From the NCBI GenBank assembly GCA_001799845.1, contig MGUG01000020.1:1-64000 (forward strand): a stretch of DNA of 64,000 nucleotides. Direction: 5' to 3'. Each line of letters opens with the position of its first letter. The first letter of the stretch is position 1. Positions 36,258 through 44,041 of this stretch are shown in pieces. A program made the position numbers and the translations under genes. Source of the stretch: Elusimicrobia bacterium GWC2_64_44. GTDB taxonomy: Bacteria; Elusimicrobiota; Elusimicrobia; Elusimicrobiales; UBA9959. Below the pieces are notes generated by a model. It searched no databases. It was given only the letters and a program-made list of their open reading frames with translations, and had not been told where the DNA came from.

Positions 36258-37373
36258 ATGAAAACCTATCACTTCCTGCCCGTCTTCATCCTGCTCGTAC
36301 TTTCCTACGTCGGGCTGCATTATTACGCCGGACGCTGGGCGGCGCGGGGCCTCGGGCTGGCCCCCGGGCCCGCCGCCTGGCTGCGCTGGGCTCTGCTGGC
36401 GGCGGCCTTCCTCTCGCCCTTCACGATGTTCCTCAAGCGCCAGTTCCACGCCGCCTGGCTGGAGCCCCTGTACGCGGCCGGCTACGCCTGGATGGGCGTC
36501 ATCCTGATAGCGGCCTTCCTCTTCGCGGTCTCCGACCTGGCCGCGCTGCTGCTGCGCCGGGCCGCCTGGTTCAACCCGGGCCTCTACGCTAAAGCCACCC
36601 TGCTGCTGCTCGCGGCGGTGACCGGCTGGGGCGTATACGGCGGCCAGAAAGTCCCCGAGCTCCGGGAAGTGGCCGTGCCGGTGAAGGACCTGCCGCCGGC
36701 CCTCGAAGGCTTCCGCATAGCGCAGATCTCGGACATGCACGTGGACTCGCGCTGGAAGCTGCGCCAGTTCGCGGCGCTGGTGGACAGGGTGAATTCCGCC
36801 TCCCCCGACCTGGTGCTGGTCACGGGCGACCTGATAGACCCCGGCATCACCTGCGACTCGGACCTGGCCGAGCTGGCCGGGAAGATAAAAAGCCGCTACG
36901 GGCTTTACGGCTCTCTGGGCAACCACGAGTATTACTACGGCATCGAAGCCGCCATGGGCTGCTACCAGGCCTTCGGCATAAAGCTGCTGCACAACGCCTC
37001 GGCCGACCTGGGCCCGCTGCGCCTTATCGGCCTGGGCGATATACACACCGAACACCTGACCAAGGAAGACGTGACCGGCATACTGGCCAGGCACAAGGAT
37101 GTCAAATTCACGGTGCTGATGTCCCATCAGCCCGTCTTCCTGCCGGAGATAGCCGCGGCCGGCGACTACCTGGGCTTCTCGGGGCATACCCATAAAGGCC
37201 AGATTTTTCCCTTTCATTTCTTTACTTGGCTCTTTTACAGGCATTTTTATGGTCTGTATAAGATAAATAACAGCAATTTCTACGTCACTTCCGGTTCCGG
37301 CACCTGGGGCCCGCCCCTGCGCTGGCTGGCCCCGGCCGAGATCCCGGTCATCACCCTTAAAAACGCGCTTTAA
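36258..37373 (+). CDS. Membrane-anchored metallophosphoesterase
   Basis: 371 residues. Four N-terminal hydrophobic helices occupy residues 1-130, followed by a calcineurin-like phosphoesterase domain with the full metal motif set: ISDMHVD, GDLIDPG, GNHEYY, LMSHQP and GHTHKGQ. This layout is common in YkuE/YaeI-like enzymes, some of which act on lipid pyrophosphates such as UDP-diacylglucosamine. The substrate here is unknown. The start has no strong ribosome site. Confidence 0.9.
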   Translation: MKTYHFLPVFILLVLSYVGLHYYAGRWAARGLGLAPGPAAWLRWALLAAAFLSPFTMFLKRQFHAAWLEPLYAAGYAWMGVILIAAFLFAVSDLAALLLRRAAWFNPGLYAKATLLLLAAVTGWGVYGGQKVPELREVAVPVKDLPPALEGFRIAQISDMHVDSRWKLRQFAALVDRVNSASPDLVLVTGDLIDPGITCDSDLAELAGKIKSRYGLYGSLGNHEYYYGIEAAMGCYQAFGIKLLHNASADLGPLRLIGLGDIHTEHLTKEDVTGILARHKDVKFTVLMSHQPVFLPEIAAAGDYLGFSGHTHKGQIFPFHFFTWLFYRHFYGLYKINNSNFYVTSGSGTWGPPLRWLAPAEIPVITLKNAL

Positions 37374-37506
37374 CAGTTAAATTCTGGCGCGCGGGCCCAA
37401 AGGGCCCAGACCGGCAGGGCCTATTTAACTTCTGGGCCCTGGGCCCACTGAACCTTGCCGTTTTTCCTCCCTGTGATAAACTATACTCGTAGCCAACAGG
37501 AGGAAC

Positions 37507-38691
37507 TTGATGAACGGCACGCTCAAAAACCTTACTCTGATATCTGCGATCTTCTGCTTCCCGGCGCAGGCCTTTGCGACGGACGCAACCCTCCACCAGT
37601 CTGAAACCACGGCCTACATACAGCAGGCCTCCCAGGGCGACGAAGCCTCCCGTGCCGCCGCCGTAGACGCGCTGCTGGCCAACATAGAGACCTACCAGGC
37701 CGCCGCCGCCAGCCCCAACAAGGGTCCCTACGAGGACAATTTGAAGGCCCGCCTGAAGGCCATCGATTCCATCTGGTCCCTGGGCGAGATCGGAGATCCC
37801 CGCCTGATGGGCAAGCTCTCCAAGTTCTATACCGAAGCCGATGACGTCATCAAGATGAACCTGCTCATCAGCATGGGCAAGCTCAAGAGCAACACCAAGG
37901 CCGGCCCGTACCTCTTCGACATAGCCGCCAATGTGCAGGAAAGCGAAGTGGTCCGCTCCGTGGCTTTCGAGATGCTCGAGCATATCGGCTACCCCTCCAC
38001 CGTCATCAACGTGCAGCGCTCCGCCAAGGTCGGCATAGAGAAAGCCGACCTGATCTTCACCGGCGGCATCACCGGCACCATCAGCGGCTGGGTGAGCCCC
38101 GACCTCCCCATCGGCCACGCCGGCCTGTTCGTCGGCACCGAAGTGAAGAACGGCAAGATAAAGGTGGTCATAGCGGACTGCGTGCCGGACAATTTCAAGC
38201 CGGGCGGCGTGCGCAACATAGATTCCTGGAACAACTTCACCCACCACTTCATGTACCCGTACTACGGCCACCGCACCACCCCGGTGAAGCCCACCGCGGC
38301 GCAGCGCGAGCGCATAGCCAAGCTGGCCATAGCGATGGGCAAGAAGGGCCTGACCTACAGCGACACGCACGCTTCCCAGAAGGGCCCGCTGAAGTTCGAC
38401 TGCGTGGGCTATACCGAATTCCTCTACGAGGCCGTGGGCCTGAACCCCACAGAGAACAGCTACGAGACCGGCTGGGGCTGGCCGCTGACCCCGTGGGAGC
38501 AGTTCATAGCCGTGAAGCCGGCCGCCGCCTCCAAGCCCGCCGGGGCCCTCATAGTTACTAACCAGAGCGTCGCAGGCCCCTCACAGGCCATCATCACCAA
38601 CGGCTTCAGCGCCCTCGGCGGCGCCTTCGGGATGACGGGCCTGCGGGCCCCCGAAGTGAACACCGACATACGACCCGAGATCGCAGACTAA
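37507..38691 (+). CDS. Secreted protein with helical repeats and a permuted NlpC/P60-like domain
   Basis: 394 residues. Signal peptide ends near QAFA. Residues 35-170 form HEAT-like helical repeats (IWSLGEIGDPRLMGKLSKF, NLLISMGKLKSN). Residues 175-345 contain LPIGHAGLFVGTE and later KFDCVGYTEFLYEAVG, so the His precedes the Cys as in permuted NlpC/P60 (YiiX/LRAT-like) hydrolases. These often cleave amide bonds in cell-wall or lipid substrates. AGGAGG is ideally placed before the ATG; a TATACT -10 lies at 37482. A strong terminator follows. Confidence 0.75.
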   Translation: MMNGTLKNLTLISAIFCFPAQAFATDATLHQSETTAYIQQASQGDEASRAAAVDALLANIETYQAAAASPNKGPYEDNLKARLKAIDSIWSLGEIGDPRLMGKLSKFYTEADDVIKMNLLISMGKLKSNTKAGPYLFDIAANVQESEVVRSVAFEMLEHIGYPSTVINVQRSAKVGIEKADLIFTGGITGTISGWVSPDLPIGHAGLFVGTEVKNGKIKVVIADCVPDNFKPGGVRNIDSWNNFTHHFMYPYYGHRTTPVKPTAAQRERIAKLAIAMGKKGLTYSDTHASQKGPLKFDCVGYTEFLYEAVGLNPTENSYETGWGWPLTPWEQFIAVKPAAASKPAGALIVTNQSVAGPSQAIITNGFSALGGAFGMTGLRAPEVNTDIRPEIAD

Positions 38692-38710
38692 ACTCTCCCT
38701 CGGCAATAAA

Positions 38711-38737
38711 GCGCCCCGGCCACCCCGGGGCGTTTTT
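38711..38737 (+). terminator. Rho-independent terminator
   Basis: CGCCCCGG / CCGGGGCG stem with loop CCAC followed by TTTTTATTT, 20 bp past the stop of the NlpC-like gene. Confidence 0.88.
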
Positions 38738-38753
38738 ATTTGCGTAGCGTCGA

Positions 38754-38944
38754 GCGCGGGCGGGCTCGCCGTGAGCGATTTTAGGGCGCAGGGCCAAGGT
38801 CCGGAGCGGACCGCCTATCATTAGGGCGGCGGCGAAGAATGTCTGAGCGAGGCACTGTGTGCCGAGCGAGTTCTTCGCCGGCGGAGGACCGCAGGCCCTC
38901 TTCTGCCGCGCCCGCTTATGAGCGAACGGCGAGCCCGCCCGCGC
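38754..38944. repeat. Palindromic intergenic repeat, copy B
   Basis: Outer arms 38754-38772 and 38926-38944 are a perfect 19-bp inverted repeat. Inside lies a second hairpin (GGCGAAGAA / TTCTTCGCC) around GAGCGAGGCACTGTGTGCC (38845-38870). It fills most of the gap before the thiC promoter. It shares the CACTGTGTG core with copies A and C but is otherwise different. Confidence 0.6.
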
Positions 38945-38953
38945 GTTGGATTT

Positions 38954-38962
38954 TGTTAGAAT
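38954..38962 (+). promoter_or_regulatory. Extended -10 promoter of the thiamine operon
   Basis: TGTTAGAAT gives an extended -10 (TGn-TAGAAT) about 20 bases before the riboswitch. No -35 is visible, because the upstream sequence is the GC-rich arm of repeat copy B. Confidence 0.5.
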
Positions 38963-38980
38963 ATATCCGTCCCCAAAAGG

Positions 38981-39075
38981 GACGCGGGGAGCTTGGCAGT
39001 GACCAGGCTGAGAGTTCCGGTGTTGCCGGAAGACCCTTATAACTTGAACCGGGTAATACCGGCGGAGGGAAAATG
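38981..39075 (+). ncRNA. TPP (THI-box) riboswitch
   Basis: The conserved THI elements are readable in order: CGGGGAGC (from 38985), GGCTGAGAG (39006-39014), GACCCTTATAACTTGAACC and GGGTAATACCGGCGGAGGGAA. The aptamer binds thiamine diphosphate. It lies upstream of thiC and is followed by a terminator, so a transcription-attenuation switch is expected. Confidence 0.95.
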
Positions 39076-39094
39076 AAAGGGTCAACACGACTAT

Positions 39095-39128
39095 TGCCGA
39101 CCGCAGCCATGCGGCCGGTATTTTTTTG
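39095..39128 (+). terminator. Expression-platform terminator of the TPP riboswitch
   Basis: CCGACCGCA / TGCGGCCGG stem with one mismatch and a short loop, followed by seven T. It lies 20 bp after the aptamer and 25 bp before thiC. Ligand binding would favour this terminator. Confidence 0.85.
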
Positions 39129-39154
39129 TCATTTTTCCTCTCATAAAGGACAAA

Positions 39155-40426
39155 ATGACGCAACTCGGATCGGCCCGCAAGGGCGCCTTAACACCTGAGA
39201 TAGTAAAAGCCGCGGCGCGGGAAAAAGCGGAGGCAGGCCTGCTGCTCAAAGCAGTGGCCGCCGGCCGCGCCGTGGTGCCCGCCAACATCAACCACAAGGG
39301 CCTCTTCCCCGCCGCCATCGGCCGGGAATTCAACTGCAAGATAAACGTGAACCTGGGCACCTCCGGCCTGGGCTCGGGCCTCAAGCAGGAACTTAAGAAA
39401 CTGGAATTGGCCGCGGAGCTGGGCGCGGACGCAGTAATGGACCTCTCCACCGGCGGCGACCTGCCTAAGATAAGGAAAGAGATAATAAAGCGCAGCCCCA
39501 TGCCGGTGGGAACCGTGCCGCTATATGAAGCCCTTAAAAGGTCAGGCGGCGTTAAAAAACTCACGCCCGAACTGCTGCTGGAGGTCATAGAAGAACAGGC
39601 CGAGGCGGGCGTGGACTTCATGACGGTGCACTCCGGGCTGCTGCGCGCGCACCTGCCGCTGACGACCGGCCGCACCACCGGCATAGTGTCGCGCGGCGGC
39701 GCGGCGCTAGCGCGCTGGATGGAACTCAATAACGCCGAGAACCCGCTCTACGAGCGGTTCGAAGAGATCTGCGCCGTCTTCCGCAAGTATGACGTGACCT
39801 TCAGCCTCGGCGACGGCCTGCGGCCCGGGTCCCTCGCCGACGCCTGCGACGCCGCGCAGTTCGCCGAGCTGGACGCCCTGGGGGGCCTCGTCAAGCGGGC
39901 CCGGGCGGCCGGCGTGCAGGTGATGGTAGAGGGCCCGGGCCACGTGCCGCTGGACAAGGTATTCATGAACGTGGAACGGGCGCAGAAGGTCTGCCGCGGC
40001 GCGCCGTTCTACGTACTGGGGCCCCTGGTGACCGACATAGCCGCCGGCTACGACCACATAAACTCCGCCATAGGCGGGGCGCTGGCCGCCTGGGCCGGGG
40101 CCTCGTTTCTCTGCTACGTCACGCCCAAAGAGCATCTGGGCCTGCCCGGGCTGGAGGACGTGCGGCAGGGCATCATGGCTTCAAAGATAGCCGCCCACGC
40201 GGCCGACATAGCCCGCGGCCGCCCCGGGGCCATAGAGCGGGACCACCGCATGTCCCGCGCGCGCTACGCCTTCGACTGGGAACGGCAGTTCGCCCTGTCG
40301 CTCGACCCGCGCCGCGCCCGCTGCTACCGCGGCGACGGCCGGAAGAAGAAGTTCTGCGCCATGTGCGGCCCCGAGTTCTGCTCCATGCGCCAGTCGCGCA
40401 AGCTGGGCCGGGAAGTCGCGGCATGA
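39155..40426 (+). CDS. thiC: Phosphomethylpyrimidine synthase ThiC (short form)
   Basis: 423 residues, the short form without the N-terminal extension of enterobacterial ThiC. The radical-SAM-like enzyme converts AIR to HMP-P. Motifs: [40 protein letters not shown], and the C-terminal cluster motif CxxCx4C at C401, C404 and C409 (CAMCGPEFC). AAAGGA precedes the ATG. First gene of the riboswitch-controlled operon; its stop overlaps thiD. Confidence 0.96.
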   Translation: MTQLGSARKGALTPEIVKAAAREKAEAGLLLKAVAAGRAVVPANINHKGLFPAAIGREFNCKINVNLGTSGLGSGLKQELKKLELAAELGADAVMDLSTGGDLPKIRKEIIKRSPMPVGTVPLYEALKRSGGVKKLTPELLLEVIEEQAEAGVDFMTVHSGLLRAHLPLTTGRTTGIVSRGGAALARWMELNNAENPLYERFEEICAVFRKYDVTFSLGDGLRPGSLADACDAAQFAELDALGGLVKRARAAGVQVMVEGPGHVPLDKVFMNVERAQKVCRGAPFYVLGPLVTDIAAGYDHINSAIGGALAAWAGASFLCYVTPKEHLGLPGLEDVRQGIMASKIAAHAADIARGRPGAIERDHRMSRARYAFDWERQFALSLDPRRARCYRGDGRKKKFCAMCGPEFCSMRQSRKLGREVAA

Positions 40427-41211
40427 CGGCCCGCGCCCTAACCATAGCCGGCTCCGACCCCGGCGGCGGGGCCGGAGTGCAGGCCGACCTCAAGACCTTC
40501 TCCGCCTTCAGGGTCTACGGCATGTCGGCCATAACGGCCGTGACCGTGCAGAACACCCTGGGCGTGCGGGGCGTGCTGGCCATGCCCCCGCCGGTGGTAG
40601 AGGAGCAGATAGACGCGGTGCTCTCGGACATAGGCGCCGGGTCAGTGAAGACCGGCATGCTGGGTTCGGCCGGGGTGATAAAAGCTGTGGCCGCGCGGCT
40701 GACAGCCCACAAAGTCCGCAACCTGGTGGTAGACCCGGTGATGTACGCCAAGAGCGGCCATGCCCTGCTGGAGCCCCGCGCCGCCGGCGCGCTGATCAAA
40801 GAGCTGCTGCCGCTGGCCGCGCTGGTGACGCCCAACGCCCCGGAGGCCGAGCGCCTCTCCGGCGTGAAAGTGCGCGATCTCGACGGGGCAAAGAAAGCCG
40901 CCCGCCTTATACGCGCCCTGGGCCCCGCCTTAGTGCTGGTCAAGGGCGGCCACCTGGCCGGCCCGGTCTGCGAGGACCTGCTTTACGACGGAAAAGTCTT
41001 CACGGTCTTCCGCTCCCCGCGCGTAGCGACAAAGAACACCCACGGCACCGGCTGCACGCTGTCGGCGGCCATAGCGGCCGGCCTGGCGCTGGGCCTGCCC
41101 CCGCGCGAGGCCGTGGAAGAAGCGGTGCATTACGTGGCAGGGGCCATACGCCACGCTTTTGGCCTGGGAGCAGGCCACGGCCCGCTCAACCACCACTGGA
41201 GGCAGGGATGA
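40423..41211 (+). CDS. thiD: Hydroxymethylpyrimidine/phosphomethylpyrimidine kinase ThiD
   Basis: 262 residues from ATG 40423, which overlaps the thiC stop (ATGA). Ribokinase-fold motifs: [20 protein letters not shown] at the N-terminus, [14 protein letters not shown] in the middle, and [18 protein letters not shown] with the catalytic region at the C-terminus. It phosphorylates HMP and HMP-P to HMP-PP for coupling by ThiE. Standard length and no anomalies. Confidence 0.95.
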   Translation: MTARALTIAGSDPGGGAGVQADLKTFSAFRVYGMSAITAVTVQNTLGVRGVLAMPPPVVEEQIDAVLSDIGAGSVKTGMLGSAGVIKAVAARLTAHKVRNLVVDPVMYAKSGHALLEPRAAGALIKELLPLAALVTPNAPEAERLSGVKVRDLDGAKKAARLIRALGPALVLVKGGHLAGPVCEDLLYDGKVFTVFRSPRVATKNTHGTGCTLSAAIAAGLALGLPPREAVEEAVHYVAGAIRHAFGLGAGHGPLNHHWRQG

Positions 41212-41831
41212 AAAGATTGCCGACCGGCCTCTACGTCATCACCGACGAACGGCTCATGCGCCGCCGGGATTTCATAAAGAAGGTAACGGAGGCCGCGGCG
41301 GCTGGCGCGGGCATAATACAGCTGCGGGAGAAGGCCAGCGCCCTGCGCGACCGCCTGGAGCTGGCCAGGGAGGCGGTGCGCGCGGCGCATGCCGGCGGCG
41401 CGAAACTGGTGATCAACGACGACCCCGCGCTGGCCGCCGCCATAGGCGCGGACGGCGTGCACGTAGGCCGCGACGACGCCTGCGTGGAGCAGGCGCGCGC
41501 GCTGCTGGGACGGCGGGCCATCATAGGCGTGAGCTGCTACGGCGACATAGGCCTGGCTTTGCGCGCTCAGAAAGCCGGCGCGGACTATGTCTCTTTCGGG
41601 GCCTGCTTCAAGTCCCCCACCAAGCCTAAGGAAGCCCTGGTGCCGCTCTCGGTCTTCGCCGAGGCGCGGCGGCGGCTGAAGCTGCCGCTGGTGGCCATAG
41701 GCGGCATCACGCCGGAGAACGCCCCGCTGGTGTACGCGGCCGGGGCGGACCTGGTGTCGGTGGTCTCTTCGGTATTCGCCGGCGTAAAGACCGGCCGTTC
41801 GGTAAGAATGTTCGCAAGGAGAAAAAAATGA
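41208..41831 (+). CDS. thiE: Thiamine-phosphate synthase ThiE
   Basis: 207 residues, a TIM-barrel enzyme that joins HMP-PP and the thiazole phosphate to thiamine phosphate. Motifs: YVITDERL, GAGIIQLREKASALRDRLE, VINDDPALAAAIGADGVHVG and VAIGGITPENA near the end. It overlaps thiD upstream and the AIR-synthase-like gene downstream by ATGA. No thiG/thiH/thiF or thiM is in the window, so the thiazole comes from elsewhere or from salvage. Confidence 0.95.
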   Translation: MKRLPTGLYVITDERLMRRRDFIKKVTEAAAAGAGIIQLREKASALRDRLELAREAVRAAHAGGAKLVINDDPALAAAIGADGVHVGRDDACVEQARALLGRRAIIGVSCYGDIGLALRAQKAGADYVSFGACFKSPTKPKEALVPLSVFAEARRRLKLPLVAIGGITPENAPLVYAAGADLVSVVSSVFAGVKTGRSVRMFARRKK

Positions 41832-42901
41832 CGATGACAGCAGAACTGCCGGCGGAAGGCAAGATAAACCCAGCCGTCTTCGACGGCCTGATCTACCCGC
41901 GCCTGGGCGCGCCGTCGCCGGACATACTGGCCGGGCCCATGCACGGCGTGGACTGCGGCGTGGTGCGCGTCGCCCCGGGGCGCGTTATGGCCATGACGGC
42001 CGACCCGTTCTTCATAGTGCCGGAATACGGCTGGGAGCGCGCGGCCTGGTTCGCTTTCCACATACTGGCCTCGGACATCACCACCACGGGGCTCAAGCCC
42101 TCGCATCTCGCCGTGGACCTGAACCTCCCGCTCTCTATAAAGAAAGAGGAATTGGAACTTATGTGGGAGACCGTGCACCGCGAATGCCTTAAGTACGGCG
42201 TGAGCGTGATCACCGGCCACACTGCGCGCTACGCCGGCTGCAATTATCCCATGGTGGGCGGCGCGGTGATGACGGCGCTGGGCGACGAGGATAAATATGT
42301 CACCACCCGCATGGCCCGGCCCGGCGACCAGGTGATAGTCACCAAGGGCGCGGCCGTGGAGACCTGCGGGCTCTTCGCCGCGGCCTGCCCAAAACTGGTT
42401 GGGGCGGAACTGGGCGCGGCGGACCTGCGTGAGCTGGAAGGTATGTTCTACATGATGTCCACCGTGGAGGACGCGCTGGCCGCCGCCGACGGCAACGCCC
42501 GCGCCTCCGGCGTGACCAGCATGCACGACGCCACCGAGTGCGGCATCTGGGGCGGCCTCTACGAGATAGCCCGCGCCTCCGGCACCGGCATGGCCGTAGA
42601 CCGCGGCGCTATCCTGCTGGAGCCCGCGGCCGCCAGGCTCTGCGCGCGCTTCGGCATAGATCCCTACGCCGCCATCAGCGAGGGCACCCTGATCATTACC
42701 GCCGGGCCCGGCGCCGCGGCGGGCGTGCTGGGGAGGCTCGCCGCCAGGGGCATAACGGCTTCCATTATAGGAGAGGTAACGGAGCAGGCGGGCGGCATAA
42801 TGGTAACAGAGGACGGCCGGCAGCGCGCCCTGGCGCACCCGGTGAACGACCCGTTCTGGCCGGCTTTCGCCGCCGCGATGGAGCGCGAGAAAGCGTTGTA
42901 G
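41828..42901 (+). CDS. AIR synthase/HypE/ThiL-superfamily protein in the thiamine operon
   Basis: 357 residues with the two-domain PurM/ThiL/SelD/HypE fold: N-terminal TADPFFIVPEYGWERAAWFA and ASDITTTGLKPSHLAVDLNL, central GDQVIVTKGAAVETCGLF, C-terminal MHDATECGIWGGLYEIARA and SEGTLIITAG. It resembles the AIR-synthase-related (HypE-like) group more than classical ThiL, because the ThiL N-terminal GDDAA motif is not evident. Overlap with thiE suggests it supplies the last step, thiamine phosphate to thiamine diphosphate, or a related phosphorylation. This is inferred from context. Confidence 0.72.
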   Translation: MTMTAELPAEGKINPAVFDGLIYPRLGAPSPDILAGPMHGVDCGVVRVAPGRVMAMTADPFFIVPEYGWERAAWFAFHILASDITTTGLKPSHLAVDLNLPLSIKKEELELMWETVHRECLKYGVSVITGHTARYAGCNYPMVGGAVMTALGDEDKYVTTRMARPGDQVIVTKGAAVETCGLFAAACPKLVGAELGAADLRELEGMFYMMSTVEDALAAADGNARASGVTSMHDATECGIWGGLYEIARASGTGMAVDRGAILLEPAAARLCARFGIDPYAAISEGTLIITAGPGAAAGVLGRLAARGITASIIGEVTEQAGGIMVTEDGRQRALAHPVNDPFWPAFAAAMEREKAL

Positions 42902-42910
42902 GGCAAAAAA

Positions 42911-42940
42911 AGAAAGCCCCGCTCCTGCGGGGCTTTTCTT
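42911..42940. terminator. Bidirectional terminator after the thiamine operon
   Basis: AAAGCCCCGC / GCGGGGCTTT stem with loop TCCT, flanked by A and T runs. It separates the thiamine operon from the convergent cyclase-like gene. Confidence 0.9.
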
Positions 42941-42952
42941 TCTCTGTGGCGG

Positions 42953-43552
42953 TCAGCGGTACTTGACCTTGTAAACGTCGAAGGTGGTGCCGCCGATGGT
43001 GACATGCTTGGAGTAGTCGGTGCGGTACTGACCCTTGAGGAGGTCGTTGACCTGCCCGCTGACGATGAGCTCGTCCTTGCCGGCCACGTCCTCGCCCAGT
43101 TTGAACGCCACGTTGACGGCGGCGCCGTAGGCGTCGTCCGCGAAGCGCAGGAGATGCCCGTGATGTATGCCCACGCAGATATTGTATTTTTTGAAGTCGG
43201 GCAGCGGCTTGTTGCGGCGCTTGAGCCAGCGGTGCATCTCGATGGCGCAGGCCACGGCCGGGGCCGGCTCTTCGAAGGTCAGCATCAGGTTGTCGGCCTT
43301 GTTGGAGAGCGTCACGCCGCCCATGCGGTGAACTATCTTTTCCAGCCCGTCGTGGCACTTCACCATGTTGTCCATGAACTCTATGATTCCGTGCTCGTGC
43401 GTCTTCCGGGAGAAGCCGGCCGAGTCACAGCAGACCACTGTAAGCTCGGCGGCGCAGGCCTTGTGTATGGCGGCGTCTATCTTGGCGGCAGTGCGCGGAC
43501 TGCGCTTCCTGGCCAGGGCGAAGAATTGCTCGGTGGTCATCGGTTTAGGCAT
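42953..43552 (-). CDS. Class III nucleotidyl-cyclase-like single-domain protein
   Basis: 199 residues covering one adenylate/guanylate cyclase-like domain. Candidate metal Asp residues are D43 in CCDSAGFS and D87 in KADNLMLTF. The later DDAYGAAVNVAFKLGEDVAG matches the conserved cyclase segment around the transition-state Asn/Arg (N followed by K-L rather than R). No sensor or membrane region is fused. TATACT ends exactly six bases before the ATG with no Shine-Dalgarno. It may make a cyclic nucleotide or be a degenerate binding domain. Confidence 0.75.
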   Translation of the reverse strand: MPKPMTTEQFFALARKRSPRTAAKIDAAIHKACAAELTVVCCDSAGFSRKTHEHGIIEFMDNMVKCHDGLEKIVHRMGGVTLSNKADNLMLTFEEPAPAVACAIEMHRWLKRRNKPLPDFKKYNICVGIHHGHLLRFADDAYGAAVNVAFKLGEDVAGKDELIVSGQVNDLLKGQYRTDYSKHVTIGGTTFDVYKVKYR

Positions 43553-43620
43553 AAAAAAAGTATAACAAATTCCAAAATCCCTTTTTACAGCAGAACCGCG
43601 AGATGCAAAGTCGGGGGCCT

Positions 43621-43821
43621 GGCAGGGGTACTACCCCCCGAACCCTGGAAGATGGAAACCCTTGCGTCGGTTTCCCCCCGCACTGTGGATTTAGTATTCA
43701 GAGATTATTCGTTTCTGAAACTCTCCGGAAAATACTCACAGATTAACCAGCGCTTACAGATACAAATCCGCAGTGCGGGGCCCCCCCTTCCGCAAAGGGT
43801 TCGGGGGGCAGCACCCCTGCC
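43621..43821. repeat. Large imperfect inverted-repeat element in a 480-bp gene-free stretch
   Basis: Outer arms 43621-43646 and 43796-43821 pair at 24 of 26 positions (GGCAGGGGTACTACCCCCCG against its partner). Inner arms 43676-43692 and 43764-43780 pair at 16 of 17. The AT-richer centre (43690-43765) can form a further small hairpin (AGTATT...AATACT). No credible protein. The 43553-44041 gap holds this element, copy C (43873-44012) and the promoter of the cyclase gene. Confidence 0.7.
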
Positions 43822-43872
43822 ACCCCTCCGTTTGTTTCTCTACGTGCTGTAACAGCTAGAAGTCGGCGGAGA

Positions 43873-44012
43873 CCGCAGGGGTAGGACAAGCAAAACCGTC
43901 GCGAGCCCGACGCTTGCGTAGCGCGGAGGAGCGGGTGGCCGCAGCGGCCACCGCAGTGTGTCGAGTGAGCGCACGGTGTGCGCGAACGCGTTTTGCGGTC
44001 CTGCCCCTGCGG
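43873..44012. repeat. Palindromic intergenic repeat, copy C
   Basis: Outer arms 43873-43896 and 43990-44012 pair imperfectly (CCGCAGGGG... with CCCCTGCGG). The internal block CGACGCTTGCGTAGCGCGG (43908-43929) matches copy A (27315-27337, opposite strand) with one gap. It also contains its own GGTGGCCGC / GCGGCCACC hairpin and a CAGTGTGT core. Confidence 0.65.
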
Positions 44013-44041
44013 TAGGCCGCCCAATATTGGGGACTATTTGA

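Noticed and set aside
38839-39042. A small protein gene upstream of thiC
   Set aside because: The frame runs through palindromic repeat B, the promoter and the TPP riboswitch; it has no ribosome site or recognisable sequence.
41828-42901. Hydrogenase maturation gene hypE
   Set aside because: It has the same superfamily fold, but no hydrogenase or hyp genes are nearby and it overlaps thiE; a thiamine role is more likely.
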